Part shown: positions 23,172 to 30,979 of the stretch, piece after piece
Layout: every line of letters begins with the position of its first letter
Position numbering within the stretch: the first letter of the stretch is position 1
Source of the DNA: Bacillota bacterium
Lineage (GTDB): Bacteria; Bacillota; Dethiobacteria; Dethiobacterales; Dethiobacteraceae
Reading direction: 5' to 3'
Assembly (NCBI GenBank): GCA_012800215.1
Contig: JAAZJT010000091.1
Coordinates: 1 to 33,115 of the forward strand
DNA length: 33,115 nt
Notes under the pieces: generated by a model
Told to the model about the DNA's origin: nothing
Databases searched by the model: none
Seen by the model: only the letters and a program-made list of their open reading frames with translations
Program-made: the position numbers and the translations under genes

Positions 23172-24356
23172 CTACTTTCCAACCTTATTTGCCGCTAATT
23201 TACGTTCATAGTCTTTGGCCACATATAAATAGTAAAACGACAGCGGCAAAGTAACAAATAACCCGCTGATTAAAAACATCATTTGCAGCGTAATCAGCCC
23301 TGTTAACCGGCCCAACACAATAGAGCCGCCGCCAATACCAATATCCAGAGCGGCGAAAAAAGTGGAATTGGCAACTCCCCGCGAAGAAGGTTCCACCAAA
23401 TTAATTACCATTGTTTGCAGTGTCGGTAAAATTATGCCATTACCCAACCCCAATAAAAAAGCTGCCATTAAGAATAAAAATACTCCATTACTGAAGGCAA
23501 GCGTGATAAAACCTGCAGCAAAAATAATAAAACCTGGTAGCAGAATAAGGCTTGGTCCTCTTTCTTCTACTACTTTGTCAGCAAAAAAACGTGTTAATAC
23601 TACACCAACTGTATTTAAAAGGTAAAATAAGCTGCTGTTTTTTATACCCCGCTCCTGACTATATACAATAACATAAGTCATAAGTCCCCCCAAAACAACG
23701 CCTACGAGAAGCATAATAAAAGATACTGATATAACACGTTTTTCGAAGAAAGATGTTAAGTCCAGCTTCTTTTTTCCCCAGGAATGTTGAGGATAAGAAA
23801 TAAGACCGGCAAAAAGAAGTGCCAGGGCTACCAGTATTCCGGTAGACACAAATAAATAGTTGTAGCGGTTAACTCCTAAGATAGCAAGCCCAAGCGCCGG
23901 CCCGATTGACATTGCCAAAGAGTTACTTAGACTATAGTAACCCACACCTTCTGCGCGTCTCTCAGCAGTAACAATGTCCCCAACAATGGCTCCGCCACCT
24001 GTAGATGTCATACCAAAAAAAATGCCATGCAATAGACGCAGCAGCATCAGCATAAAAAAATTCAAAGTAAATGGATATAAAAATGTCAGCAGCACAAAAA
24101 AGAATATAGATATTTGAAACATTTTTTTCCGGCCAAGATTGTCATAAGCATAACCGGAAAATGGACGGATCAGCAAAGCTGCAAAGGAATATACTCCTAA
24201 ATGATACCCAACTTGTGACTGGTCTGCAGCCAAAACAGACATGGCATACAATGGTAAAGTTGGAATTAAAAATTGCGTACCTGTATTAATTAAAAGATTA
24301 GAAATAAAAAACAAAATGTAATTTCTTGTCCATAAAATATTATGCTTTTTTCCCAA
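23172..24356 (-). CDS. Major facilitator superfamily transporter
   Basis: A 394-residue protein with about 12 membrane helices. The first cytosolic loop carries FSGYAYDNLGRKKMF (about 65-79), the MFS motif A G-x-x-x-D-x-x-G-R-(K)-(K), and helix 5 has the SNSLAMSIGPALG motif C-like stretch of drug:H+ antiporters (about 145-157). Export of a small molecule is thus more likely than uptake, but substrate is unknown. Start is TTG with a GGGGGG run nine bases upstream; no better start is seen. It forms its own unit, separated by a terminator from the UroD-family gene. Confidence 0.9.
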   Translation of the reverse strand: MGKKHNILWTRNYILFFISNLLINTGTQFLIPTLPLYAMSVLAADQSQVGYHLGVYSFAALLIRPFSGYAYDNLGRKKMFQISIFFFVLLTFLYPFTLNFFMLMLLRLLHGIFFGMTSTGGGAIVGDIVTAERRAEGVGYYSLSNSLAMSIGPALGLAILGVNRYNYLFVSTGILVALALLFAGLISYPQHSWGKKKLDLTSFFEKRVISVSFIMLLVGVVLGGLMTYVIVYSQERGIKNSSLFYLLNTVGVVLTRFFADKVVEERGPSLILLPGFIIFAAGFITLAFSNGVFLFLMAAFLLGLGNGIILPTLQTMVINLVEPSSRGVANSTFFAALDIGIGGGSIVLGRLTGLITLQMMFLISGLFVTLPLSFYYLYVAKDYERKLAANKVGK

Positions 24357-24516
24357 AGTACCAAGCCCCCCACATCATTTTAACGATTCTTCACCATAAC
24401 TAACTTTTTTTATAAATACGAATTGATATACTTCTTTTTTAGCATATGAAATTTACTGTGTTTTTAACCAAAAACAGTAACTTTTTAGCAGTAAAAATCA
24501 TTCCCTGCTTAAACAA

Positions 24517-24548
24517 AAAAGGCCGCCTCATGAGGCTGGCGGCCTTTT
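24517..24548. terminator. Bidirectional intrinsic terminator after the UroD-family gene
   Basis: AAAAGGCCGCC pairs perfectly over 11 bp with GGCGGCCTTTT. It lies directly after the UroD-family stop on the minus strand; the loop side also contains the palindrome GCCTCATGAGGC. Confidence 0.88.
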
Positions 24549-24560
24549 AACTAATTATGA

Positions 24561-25922
24561 TTATCTGAATCTGTTAAGTAGATCTGTATATTTATTGTAT
24601 GCTGCCCGCATTAACGGCTCAATTCTTTCATCTACAGGCGGGTACTCCTCTTTAAACTCATCAAAGCTGACAATGTATTTTGATTTGAATTCAGGATACA
24701 GATGAGAATATTTTTTAATTGAATCTTCTTTTTTAGCCGTAGTTACCAGTTCTCCTGCATTTTCATACTTTCCGTTTTCCAAAGCGTATTCCATTACAGC
24801 CACATAGTTTTCCGGATTAATATCAGTAATATTTAAAGCACTCTTATCAAAGCAGAAGAAATAGTTTCCACCCGGGGCCATAATATCAATTATTTCTTTA
24901 GCTTTATCAATGCACTGTTGTTTCGTTCCAGTGCCTAAAAGTGTCAGCGGATAAAAACCACCTAATACCATCTTTTTACCCAATCTGTCTTTAAACTGCT
25001 GCGGATCGCCATATTCCATATAAAGGCGTGTACCTTGAGGCAAATCCTCTAGATAATCAATAAAGCGCGTCCAATCACCTTCCAGGAAAATCTGCATAGC
25101 CTGACCACGTTCTGCGCAAATATGGCAAATCTTGTGGAAGGTAGGCCAGTAAAACTTTTCAAAATCTTTATTATTGAGGAAAACTCCCATATGCGTCATA
25201 ATCATATTGCTGCCTAAAGGACTTTGCACTTTATTCTGCCCCATCCAGATCAGGTACGGCATCACAGCCTCCATAGCTGCCAATAATTTTTCGGGGCGTC
25301 TTCTCATATCCAGCGGAATTTTAGAAAAACCACGGTGAAAATCAGCAATAAAATCAAAGGGTACTGCCTGCAAAGCAGTAGAACCGGCCGGCGGAGTAAA
25401 ATATCCGTAACGCTCTATCATTGTAGCATTAGCAACGGCAAATTCTTTATTAAAGTCCATTGTAGCCAGTACGTATTTTGCAAAATTCAAGGCGCGTTTT
25501 ACTTCGCCTTGTGCATACCCTCTATTCATGCGGGGAGCGCATTTTTCTAAAATAAATTCATGCGGGTTTTCAATTAATTCATCATACTCATCAGCATCCA
25601 TAAAGGAACGCTCCGGGTGCTGAATCATTCCCGTCTTACTCATTTCATTAGTCAAAGATTGTTGAAACATCATCCCGATAGGATTTCTGGCAAAACCTCC
25701 TGCCAGCCTATCCCCTCTTGTAATTTCCCTGGCTTTTTCGTAGATCTCTACCAGCAAATCCGCCGTTAAGCTGTATTGGGTTGTAAGTAAATCCTTGCCG
25801 GCATATTGGATTAGATATTCTGTCCCCATGCTGTCATGTACTGGAAATCTTTCCGGTATAACGCCTGTATACAAATCTGTATACATCTTGGTGCGAAACT
25901 CCTTCATCTTTTGCGCATCCAT
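24561..25922 (-). CDS. Uroporphyrinogen decarboxylase-family protein, probable corrinoid methyltransferase relative
   Basis: A 453-residue TIM-barrel protein of the URO-D superfamily, which in anaerobes is mostly methyltransferases moving methyl groups between substrates, corrinoid proteins and thiols (MtaA, CmuA). Family features are the VPFDFIADFHRGFSKIPLDM segment, KICHICAERGQAMQIF, and a late VLGGFYPLTLLGTGTKQQC. It is longer than true HemE (about 350). Where MtaA-type enzymes have the zinc ligands H-x-C, I read IFLEGDW, so the site may differ; this alignment was made by eye. I chose ATG 25922, six bases after AGGTGA; an ATG at 25928 abuts the RBS. Single gene with its own promoter and possible operator; no corrinoid protein is adjacent. 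Confidence 0.82.
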   Translation of the reverse strand: MDAQKMKEFRTKMYTDLYTGVIPERFPVHDSMGTEYLIQYAGKDLLTTQYSLTADLLVEIYEKAREITRGDRLAGGFARNPIGMMFQQSLTNEMSKTGMIQHPERSFMDADEYDELIENPHEFILEKCAPRMNRGYAQGEVKRALNFAKYVLATMDFNKEFAVANATMIERYGYFTPPAGSTALQAVPFDFIADFHRGFSKIPLDMRRRPEKLLAAMEAVMPYLIWMGQNKVQSPLGSNMIMTHMGVFLNNKDFEKFYWPTFHKICHICAERGQAMQIFLEGDWTRFIDYLEDLPQGTRLYMEYGDPQQFKDRLGKKMVLGGFYPLTLLGTGTKQQCIDKAKEIIDIMAPGGNYFFCFDKSALNITDINPENYVAVMEYALENGKYENAGELVTTAKKEDSIKKYSHLYPEFKSKYIVSFDEFKEEYPPVDERIEPLMRAAYNKYTDLLNRFR

Positions 25923-25992
25923 AATCATTCACCTCATCTTCTTTTTTTGCGTAGTCAGACTAGTAACAGCTCCTACAACACCAGCTAAGAAA

Positions 25993-26021
25993 AGTATATA
26001 ATACTAGCAATTTTTGGTCAA
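25993..26021 (-). promoter_or_regulatory. Promoter of the UroD-family gene
   Basis: On the minus strand TTGACC (plus 26016-26021), 17 bases and TATACT (plus 25993-25998) form a good sigma-A promoter, giving a leader of about 65 bases. Confidence 0.75.
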
Positions 26022-26044
26022 GCTGTATTCAGAAACTTTAAAAG

Positions 26045-26064
26045 TTAGCAACTATTGTTGCTAA
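26045..26064. promoter_or_regulatory. Inverted repeat upstream of the UroD-family promoter
   Basis: TTAGCAAC and GTTGCTAA form a perfect 8-bp inverted repeat with a four-base spacer, centred about 68 bases before the predicted start of the UroD-family transcript. There is no T-tail, so a regulator site (activator position) is more likely than a terminator. Confidence 0.45.
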
Positions 26065-26072
26065 TCTAAATT

Positions 26073-26112
26073 AATAAAATGCCGCTTATCACAAGCAAAG
26101 CGGCATTTTATT
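26073..26112 (-). terminator. Intrinsic terminator of the YtrA-type operon
   Basis: AATAAAATGCCGCTT pairs perfectly over 15 bp with AAGCGGCATTTTATT, directly after the last gene; on the minus strand the 3' arm ends in TTTTATT. Confidence 0.92.
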
Positions 26113-26113
26113 A

Positions 26114-26773
26114 TTATTTTTGCTCTATTACACTAACAGTCTCATCAACCGTTAGCTGCAGCTGGGCAGGAATACGCACCAGCAAGACTTGATTTCCCAA
26201 AATGTTTTGCGCCAGTGAATGGTCAACATTATAAACACTTTTTTCTGCATTAAATTGAGTCATTGTAAAATCAGCAACAGTAGCATAAAGGTCAATTTCC
26301 ACAGGAGGAGGATTAGTTAACTGCAGCTGGCCATCCTTTAATTTAACACCAGGCGGATTATCAGCATCCTTCAACTGCATACCTGTGGTATAACTAATAA
26401 CTTCTATGGTCTCATCACTAGCATTTTTACGTTCTATTGCCACAACAGTCCAGAAATAATCTTTCGTAGACTTTAAAGCTAGCTCTTTACCACGATAAGT
26501 AAAGCTCCATTGCCCAAGCTTCCGTATCCCTTTCAAGTGTTCTACCCGGCCCGTCTCCAAAAATCGGTGGAATTCACTTTCTCTTGCTTCGCTGTTTTCC
26601 AGTGCCAGAGAAGAACCGGTCTTACCTAAGTAATAAAAGGCAGCGACAGCAAACATTAGTAACAACATATAGATGCCGATATAGACGCGCGTATGCGATA
26701 AGCGTATCTTGATTCTACTGACTAGAAAATATCCGGCGGCAATGAGTACAAGTATAAATAGTATGCTAGTCAT
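26114..26773 (-). CDS. Unknown membrane-anchored protein of the YtrA-type ABC operon
   Basis: I do not recognise this family. The 219 residues start with two membrane helices (about 2-20 and 29-50), followed by a soluble domain of about 165 residues rich in beta strands, probably outside the cell. It contains HLKGIRKLGQWSFTYRGKEL and KSTKDYFWTVVAIERKNASD. The ATG overlaps the stop of the permease gene by four bases and uses the GGAGGTGAGG at its end, so the two are coupled in translation and probably act together, for example as an accessory or sensing subunit of the ABC transporter. Confidence 0.8.
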   Translation of the reverse strand: MTSILFILVLIAAGYFLVSRIKIRLSHTRVYIGIYMLLLMFAVAAFYYLGKTGSSLALENSEARESEFHRFLETGRVEHLKGIRKLGQWSFTYRGKELALKSTKDYFWTVVAIERKNASDETIEVISYTTGMQLKDADNPPGVKLKDGQLQLTNPPPVEIDLYATVADFTMTQFNAEKSVYNVDHSLAQNILGNQVLLVRIPAQLQLTVDETVSVIEQK

Positions 26774-27510
26774 TGCCTCACCTCCATCCTATTGGCAATT
26801 AGAATAACAGCGCTGTAAAGCAGAGCCACCGCCAGCAATATTTTTAGCGCAAAAATTAACAGTGAACTTTCCTTGATAAAAAAGTAGATTACACTTAAGA
26901 TATGCCGCGTACTGCCTACGCTGCGCGCTTCCACAAATAATAAACCAAAAAACAGGGCGGGCAGCAATACCGCATATGCCTTATTGCGCTGAGAGAGAAT
27001 CCCCAGAAAGTAGCCGATGGCACTAAATAAAAGGGAATAAAGAACTGCGCTGCAGATACCAATAAGTAAAATATATGGAGAAAGGTAAGTAGAACTGATG
27101 CTATTATTATTTAGCAGCAAATAAACACGCAGCAGGATTCCGCAAAGCGTAGCACTAACCCCACCGCCGACAGACAGTATAAAAAGTACTGCCACACTGG
27201 ACAGATTACTGCTTAAACGGTTAGTGACAAATACAAAATCATAACGTTGTGAGTTGGCAGCCACAATTAAGCCGGCAGTAAAAGCCCAAATCAAAGAAAA
27301 AATAATAATAATATCACCGGAAACCAATCTGAGTGAAATAAAACTGGTGCCGGAACCCCAGCCTATGCTTACCGTACCGTTATAGGATAATAAAGCTGCC
27401 AGTAACTGCACAGCCACCAGGGAAAATAAGATGCCGGCATTAGCTTTTAGTTTATAGTTTAACTGCCGTTTTACATTGGTAAACAGGTTAATTGTGCTTA
27501 AAGACATCAT
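26770..27510 (-). CDS. ABC transporter permease, YtrA-type operon
   Basis: A membrane protein of about 246 residues with six hydrophobic segments (about 27-45, 62-85, 105-130, 140-170, 180-195 and 215-238), of the ABC-2 type. I chose ATG 27510, about four bases after GGGAGGG; an ATG follows directly at 27507. Longer in-frame starts up to 27564 lie deep inside the ATPase gene and have no RBS. The start overlaps the 3' end of the ATPase gene by 23 bases, so the two are translated together. Substrate unknown; relatives in this operon type are tied to cell-envelope stress or antibiotic export. Confidence 0.87.
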   Translation of the reverse strand: MMSLSTINLFTNVKRQLNYKLKANAGILFSLVAVQLLAALLSYNGTVSIGWGSGTSFISLRLVSGDIIIIFSLIWAFTAGLIVAANSQRYDFVFVTNRLSSNLSSVAVLFILSVGGGVSATLCGILLRVYLLLNNNSISSTYLSPYILLIGICSAVLYSLLFSAIGYFLGILSQRNKAYAVLLPALFFGLLFVEARSVGSTRHILSVIYFFIKESSLLIFALKILLAVALLYSAVILIANRMEVRQ

Positions 27511-28384
27511 CAATCCCTCCCTTGTGCTTTGCTGTAAGGTATACACACAAGTCATTGGCAGCAACGGGGCTAATTTCCAGTCCCTTTAACTTGGCTGCTG
27601 AAAAATCTATGTTTCTGTTACGTACCACCAAATAAATTTTATCCTTGCCCAACTGCTGCTGGAAAATAATATCTTCCTTTTTTACCAGCTCGTTAAGTAA
27701 CTTAAAATTACCGCTTAAACCCACAGCATAACTGCGCAGTTCATCCATGGGCAAATGAAGGCGCTTTTCACCTGCATCAATTAGTAGAATATTATCAAGC
27801 AAATCTTCAATTTCCCCTAAGAGATGACTGGATAAAATGATGGTGCGCGGCTGCTGCAAATAATCCTTTAGCAGCGCACGATAAAAGTCTTTTCTTACTG
27901 CCGCATCCATCCCCACAGTAGGCTCATCAAAAATAGTAATAGGACAGCGGGCTGCAATACCAAGGATCATATTAAAAGTGCTTTTCATACCCTTGGAAAG
28001 TTGCGGATAATAACTGCACAAATCTAGCGAGAAATAATCCAGTAAACCGCTGGCCAACCCCGCCTGCCAGTTTTCATAAAATGTTGCAGCTGCTTTGAGA
28101 ATCTCACCCAAGTTCATATTTTCCGGCAACACCATTTCATCATCAATGAAAATTAAGTTGGCTGACACTAGCAGGTTATTAAAAGGATTTTGACCAAAAA
28201 TATTAACTGTTCCGCTTGTGGGAAGGGAAAAACCTGCCAGCATTTTTAATAAAGTTGTCTTCCCGGCACCGTTGCGTCCTATTAGTCCCGTTATACTATT
28301 TTCTGCAATTGAAAAAGATAAGTCATTCACTGCATAAACACTACCGTACCTTTTTGTTAGATTATTGCACTCCACACTCTGCAC
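27488..28384 (-). CDS. ABC transporter ATP-binding protein, YtrB-like
   Basis: A 298-residue ATPase. Walker A is GRNGAGKTT (about 36-44), the signature is degenerate, LSKGMKS (about 128-134), as is usual in YtrB/CcmA-like export ATPases, Walker B is ITIFDEPTVGMD (about 149-160), and the switch is SSHLLGE (about 185-191). A C-terminal extension of about 85 residues follows. Start is GTG, five bases after AAGGAGGAGTA... of the regulator's 3' end; the regulator stop lies two bases upstream. Second gene of the four-gene operon. Confidence 0.92.
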   Translation of the reverse strand: MQSVECNNLTKRYGSVYAVNDLSFSIAENSITGLIGRNGAGKTTLLKMLAGFSLPTSGTVNIFGQNPFNNLLVSANLIFIDDEMVLPENMNLGEILKAAATFYENWQAGLASGLLDYFSLDLCSYYPQLSKGMKSTFNMILGIAARCPITIFDEPTVGMDAAVRKDFYRALLKDYLQQPRTIILSSHLLGEIEDLLDNILLIDAGEKRLHLPMDELRSYAVGLSGNFKLLNELVKKEDIIFQQQLGKDKIYLVVRNRNIDFSAAKLKGLEISPVAANDLCVYLTAKHKGGIDDVFKHN

Positions 28385-28386
28385 AG

Positions 28387-28764
28387 CTACTCCTCCTTAG
28401 GCGGCTCAACATTTTTAATCATAGCTATCAGTTCTGCCTGCGACACTTGTAAGCGTTCTGCCTCCGCTACAACCTGCAGCACCAGCTGCTGTAAATTTTG
28501 CTTAATCCGCTTTGCGCGGATTTTTTCTTTTGCTTGCGGTGCTACAAACATCCCCAGCCCCCGCTTCTTATACAATAAATTTTCACCGGCCAATAGCGAT
28601 AGGCCTTTAGCTGCCGTGGCCGGATTAACATTAAACATTTCTGCTAACTGATATTGTGAATATACTTTTTCATCACTTTGTAATGTACCGTTTAAAATCT
28701 CCAACTCCAACCACTGGGCTATCTGCACATAAAGCGGCGTTAAATCATCAGCGTTAAGGTACAA
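28387..28764 (-). CDS. GntR-family repressor, YtrA subfamily
   Basis: A 125-residue protein: a GntR winged helix (about 8-75; LTPLYVQIAQWLELEILNG, then QLAEMFNVNPATAAKGLSLL) and only a short helical tail for dimerisation, the hallmark of the YtrA group. I chose TTG 28764, four bases after AAGGGGTGA, instead of the ATG at 28818, because the longer form would begin inside the operator and promoter. It is first in an operon with ABC transporter genes, which YtrA-type proteins repress together with themselves. A long inverted repeat covers the -10 box, as expected for autorepression. The inducer is unknown; cell-wall-active peptides induce the Bacillus system. Confidence 0.92.
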   Translation of the reverse strand: MYLNADDLTPLYVQIAQWLELEILNGTLQSDEKVYSQYQLAEMFNVNPATAAKGLSLLAGENLLYKKRGLGMFVAPQAKEKIRAKRIKQNLQQLVLQVVAEAERLQVSQAELIAMIKNVEPPKEE

Positions 28765-28793
28765 GAAATCACCCCTTCGACCACCATAGCAGC

Positions 28794-28845
28794 ATAGTGC
28801 ATTAGTTCTGTAATGCACTATATACTAAACGCAACCTTTTGTCAA
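28794..28845 (-). promoter_or_regulatory. Promoter and operator of the YtrA-type operon
   Basis: On the minus strand TTGACA (plus 28840-28845), 17 bases and TATAGT (plus 28817-28822) form a near-consensus promoter. ATAGTGCATTA (28794-28804) and TAATGCACTAT (28811-28821) are a perfect 11-bp inverted repeat with six bases between, running from the -10 box past the transcription start, a clear repressor site. Confidence 0.92.
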
Positions 28846-28880
28846 GAAGTTTCTTTATCTTCAAGCACCCACTGGACAAA

Positions 28881-28904
28881 AAATAGCCCCCGTTCACAGG
28901 GGGC
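28881..28904 (-). terminator. Intrinsic terminator after the MATE pseudogene
   Basis: On the minus strand GCCCCC and GGGGGC pair around a seven-base loop and are followed by TATTTTTT, about 40 bases after the pseudogene stop. Confidence 0.85.
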
Positions 28905-28946
28905 AGGCAGAAATCTTTGCCCTTTATACAGAGAATGCCGGTTTAA

Positions 28947-30315
28947 TTAGGGCTCCACTACTCCGTCATTATGACCGGGCTGCTGGTCTTTTAAATTTTT
29001 CATTTCACGAAAGATAGCAATAGCTGTTAAAGCAGCAGCCATAGCATCGGCAAACGGCGGAACGTACCATATTCCGTTGAGACCGTAGCGCTGCGGCAGC
29101 AAATAAAGTGCCGGTAAAAAAAAGAATATTTGTCGTGACAAATTTAAAAACAAAGATTGCCTGGGCTTACCGACAGCCTGGAAATAATTGGCGCCTACTA
29201 TACCAAATCCCAGGACAGGCAAAAACGCCAGAAAGATACGCAGCGCATGCGCACTTAACTTCAGCAGTTTTATGTCGCTGGTAAAAAGGCTGGCCAGATA
29301 GTTTGGCAGCAGCAACACTACCAGGTAGCCACTAATAGCAATAACACTGGCAAAAAGTACTCCCTGAAAAAAAATATTTTTTACACGGGTATATTTTTTG
29401 GCACCAAAATTATAACCAATAATAGGTTGTAGGCCCTGGCTAAGACCAAAAATAGGCATCATAAGCAAGGTTTGCAGGCTATGAACAACTCCGTGGGCAG
29501 AGATAGCAAAATCACCGCCGTATTTATAAAGGCTGTTGTTTAGCATCACCACTAGAAAGCTACTGATAATTTGCTGAGTAAAGGCAGGAAAACCCATGGC
29601 CACTATAGTTTTAACCAATGGAAAACGCAGTTTAAAATAAACTGGACGAATCTTAAGCCTGCTTTAACCAAAAAGAAAAAAAGTAAGGACCCAAGTCATG
29701 GACATGGCTTGAGAAAAAATGGTCGCTAAAGCAGCACCTGACACTCCTAAGTTAAAAATAAAAATCAGTACTGGATCAAGGATAAGATTAATCACAGCAC
29801 CTAGAAGCATGGTTACCATGGCTGTTTTCGGTCTGCCCTGGGCGCGGATAAAATTATTGGCACCAAAGCTAATGGTCTGAAAGACTGTCCCCAATAGAAT
29901 GATACGCATGTACTGACTGGCATAAGGCAATACTTCGGTACTGGCACCAAAAATGCGCAACAATGGCTCTAAAAATATGTGTCCTAATACAGTAATAGTA
30001 AAAGCAATCCACAGTAGTAGAACCAGCGCATTACCAACAATCTCCTCTGCCTCACTCTGCTTCTTTTCCCCCAGGCGAATAGAAACTAAGGCTGTCGCCC
30101 TATGCCCACTAACATCGTTATGGCCATGATTAAAATCATTAAGGGAAAGCAAATGGTTAATCCAGCTAGTCCTAATGCACCTACACCACGGCCGATAAAA
30201 ACCTGTCCACCACATTATAAATGGACATCACCAGCATGCCCACAATGGCCGGGCCGGAAAAACTGATAATTAATTTAGTAATGTTACCTTCCTCCAGCTG
30301 TTTGGGAGATTGCAT
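28947..30315 (-). pseudogene. Broken MATE-family multidrug exporter
   Basis: The three pieces together match the intact MATE gene at 30980-32377 from end to end. From ATG 30315 the frame reads KQLEEGNITKLIISFSGP and on to NVVDRF, then a T is missing from the run at 30197-30201. The next frame runs to GIG, where a G is missing near 30098-30100. The third piece (with TALVSIRLGEKK) ends in TAA at 29664-29666, where the paralogue has AAA for Lys (FLRGKS against FLFG-stop-S), and the same frame continues to 28947. Restoring two bases gives 456 residues, near the paralogue's 465. An RBS, GAGGTATAGAG, is kept. Three lesions in one gene make sequencing error an unlikely full explanation. Confidence 0.88.
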
Positions 30316-30365
30316 CTCTATACCTCAAAATAAATTCTTTTACTTTTAGCATTTGCCAACTCTGC

Positions 30366-30779
30366 TTAGGTTAAACGCCCGGCCTTCCTCTTGCGCCTTC
30401 TTTTTCTGCTTTCCCATTGCCTTTTTTCTTCATCATGAAGCTGCCGCAAATTTTGCATTACCTCTTCCAGCACTCTATCAAACATTGCATCTAACTCCTC
30501 TTCACTATATATTTCTAATTTATCAATACCTCCCTTTTTTGCGACGTAAGCGACAATATACTCATTAAGCAATTCAGCTACGCGCTTTAATTGTTCTTGT
30601 GTAAATAGCTGCTTATTAAAAATATAAGGGATGTCCCTGGCATATCTTTGGCACATTGCTTCTATATCCCTTATACCTTCCACATAAAAGTTGCTAATAA
30701 ACACTTCAACAGGCGAATCCACGTATTGTTCCCAAGCCATCTGTGGAGTAAGCTTTTTGAACCATCTGTTTTTACTCAT
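30366..30779 (-). CDS. Small basic hypothetical protein, 137 residues
   Basis: I do not recognise this family. I chose ATG 30779, since GAAGGAGGTAAAAATT precedes it; the ATG at 30797 would place that RBS inside the gene. The protein is soluble and mostly helical (MAWEQYVDSPVEVFISNF, then QLKRVAELLNEYIVAYVAKK), has an acidic middle (SEEELDAMFDRVLEEVMQNL) and ends in a strongly basic tail ESRKRRRKRKAGRLT that could bind nucleic acid. It lies between a MATE gene and its broken copy, with a terminator hairpin only 24 bases upstream of its start. Confidence 0.72.
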   Translation of the reverse strand: MSKNRWFKKLTPQMAWEQYVDSPVEVFISNFYVEGIRDIEAMCQRYARDIPYIFNKQLFTQEQLKRVAELLNEYIVAYVAKKGGIDKLEIYSEEELDAMFDRVLEEVMQNLRQLHDEEKRQWESRKRRRKRKAGRLT

Positions 30780-30802
30780 AATTTTTACCTCCTTCATTAA
30801 AT

Positions 30803-30829
30803 AAAAAAAATACCTGCATCCTAGCAGGT
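30803..30829 (-). terminator. Intrinsic terminator directly upstream of the small basic protein gene
   Basis: On the minus strand ACCTGC pairs with GCAGGT around a six-base loop and runs into ATTTTTTTTA. It lies 24 bases before the ATG of the next gene, so it either insulates it from the MATE gene or acts as an attenuator in its leader. Confidence 0.75.
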
Positions 30830-30931
30830 TTAAATCATACTTCCAATTAATTATTTGTTCACAACACGTAAATTGTGTAAACCTTTTGCAGAAAATGATT
30901 TACTTATCGTCCAAAGTATTTTTTGCTGCAG

Positions 30932-30956
30932 CAAAAAAAAGCGGTGCAGAGCACCG
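30932..30956 (-). terminator. Intrinsic terminator of the intact MATE gene
   Basis: On the minus strand CGGTGC pairs with GCACCG around a three-base loop and is followed by CTTTTTTTT, about 24 bases after the stop codon. Confidence 0.88.
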
Positions 30957-30979
30957 TTGGGAAAGTATCCGTATTTACT

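Noticed and set aside
24450..24482. Imperfect inverted repeat with TTACTGT arms upstream of the MFS gene
   Set aside because: The arms differ by a two-base bulge, the loop is AT-rich, and no promoter could be aligned with it with confidence.
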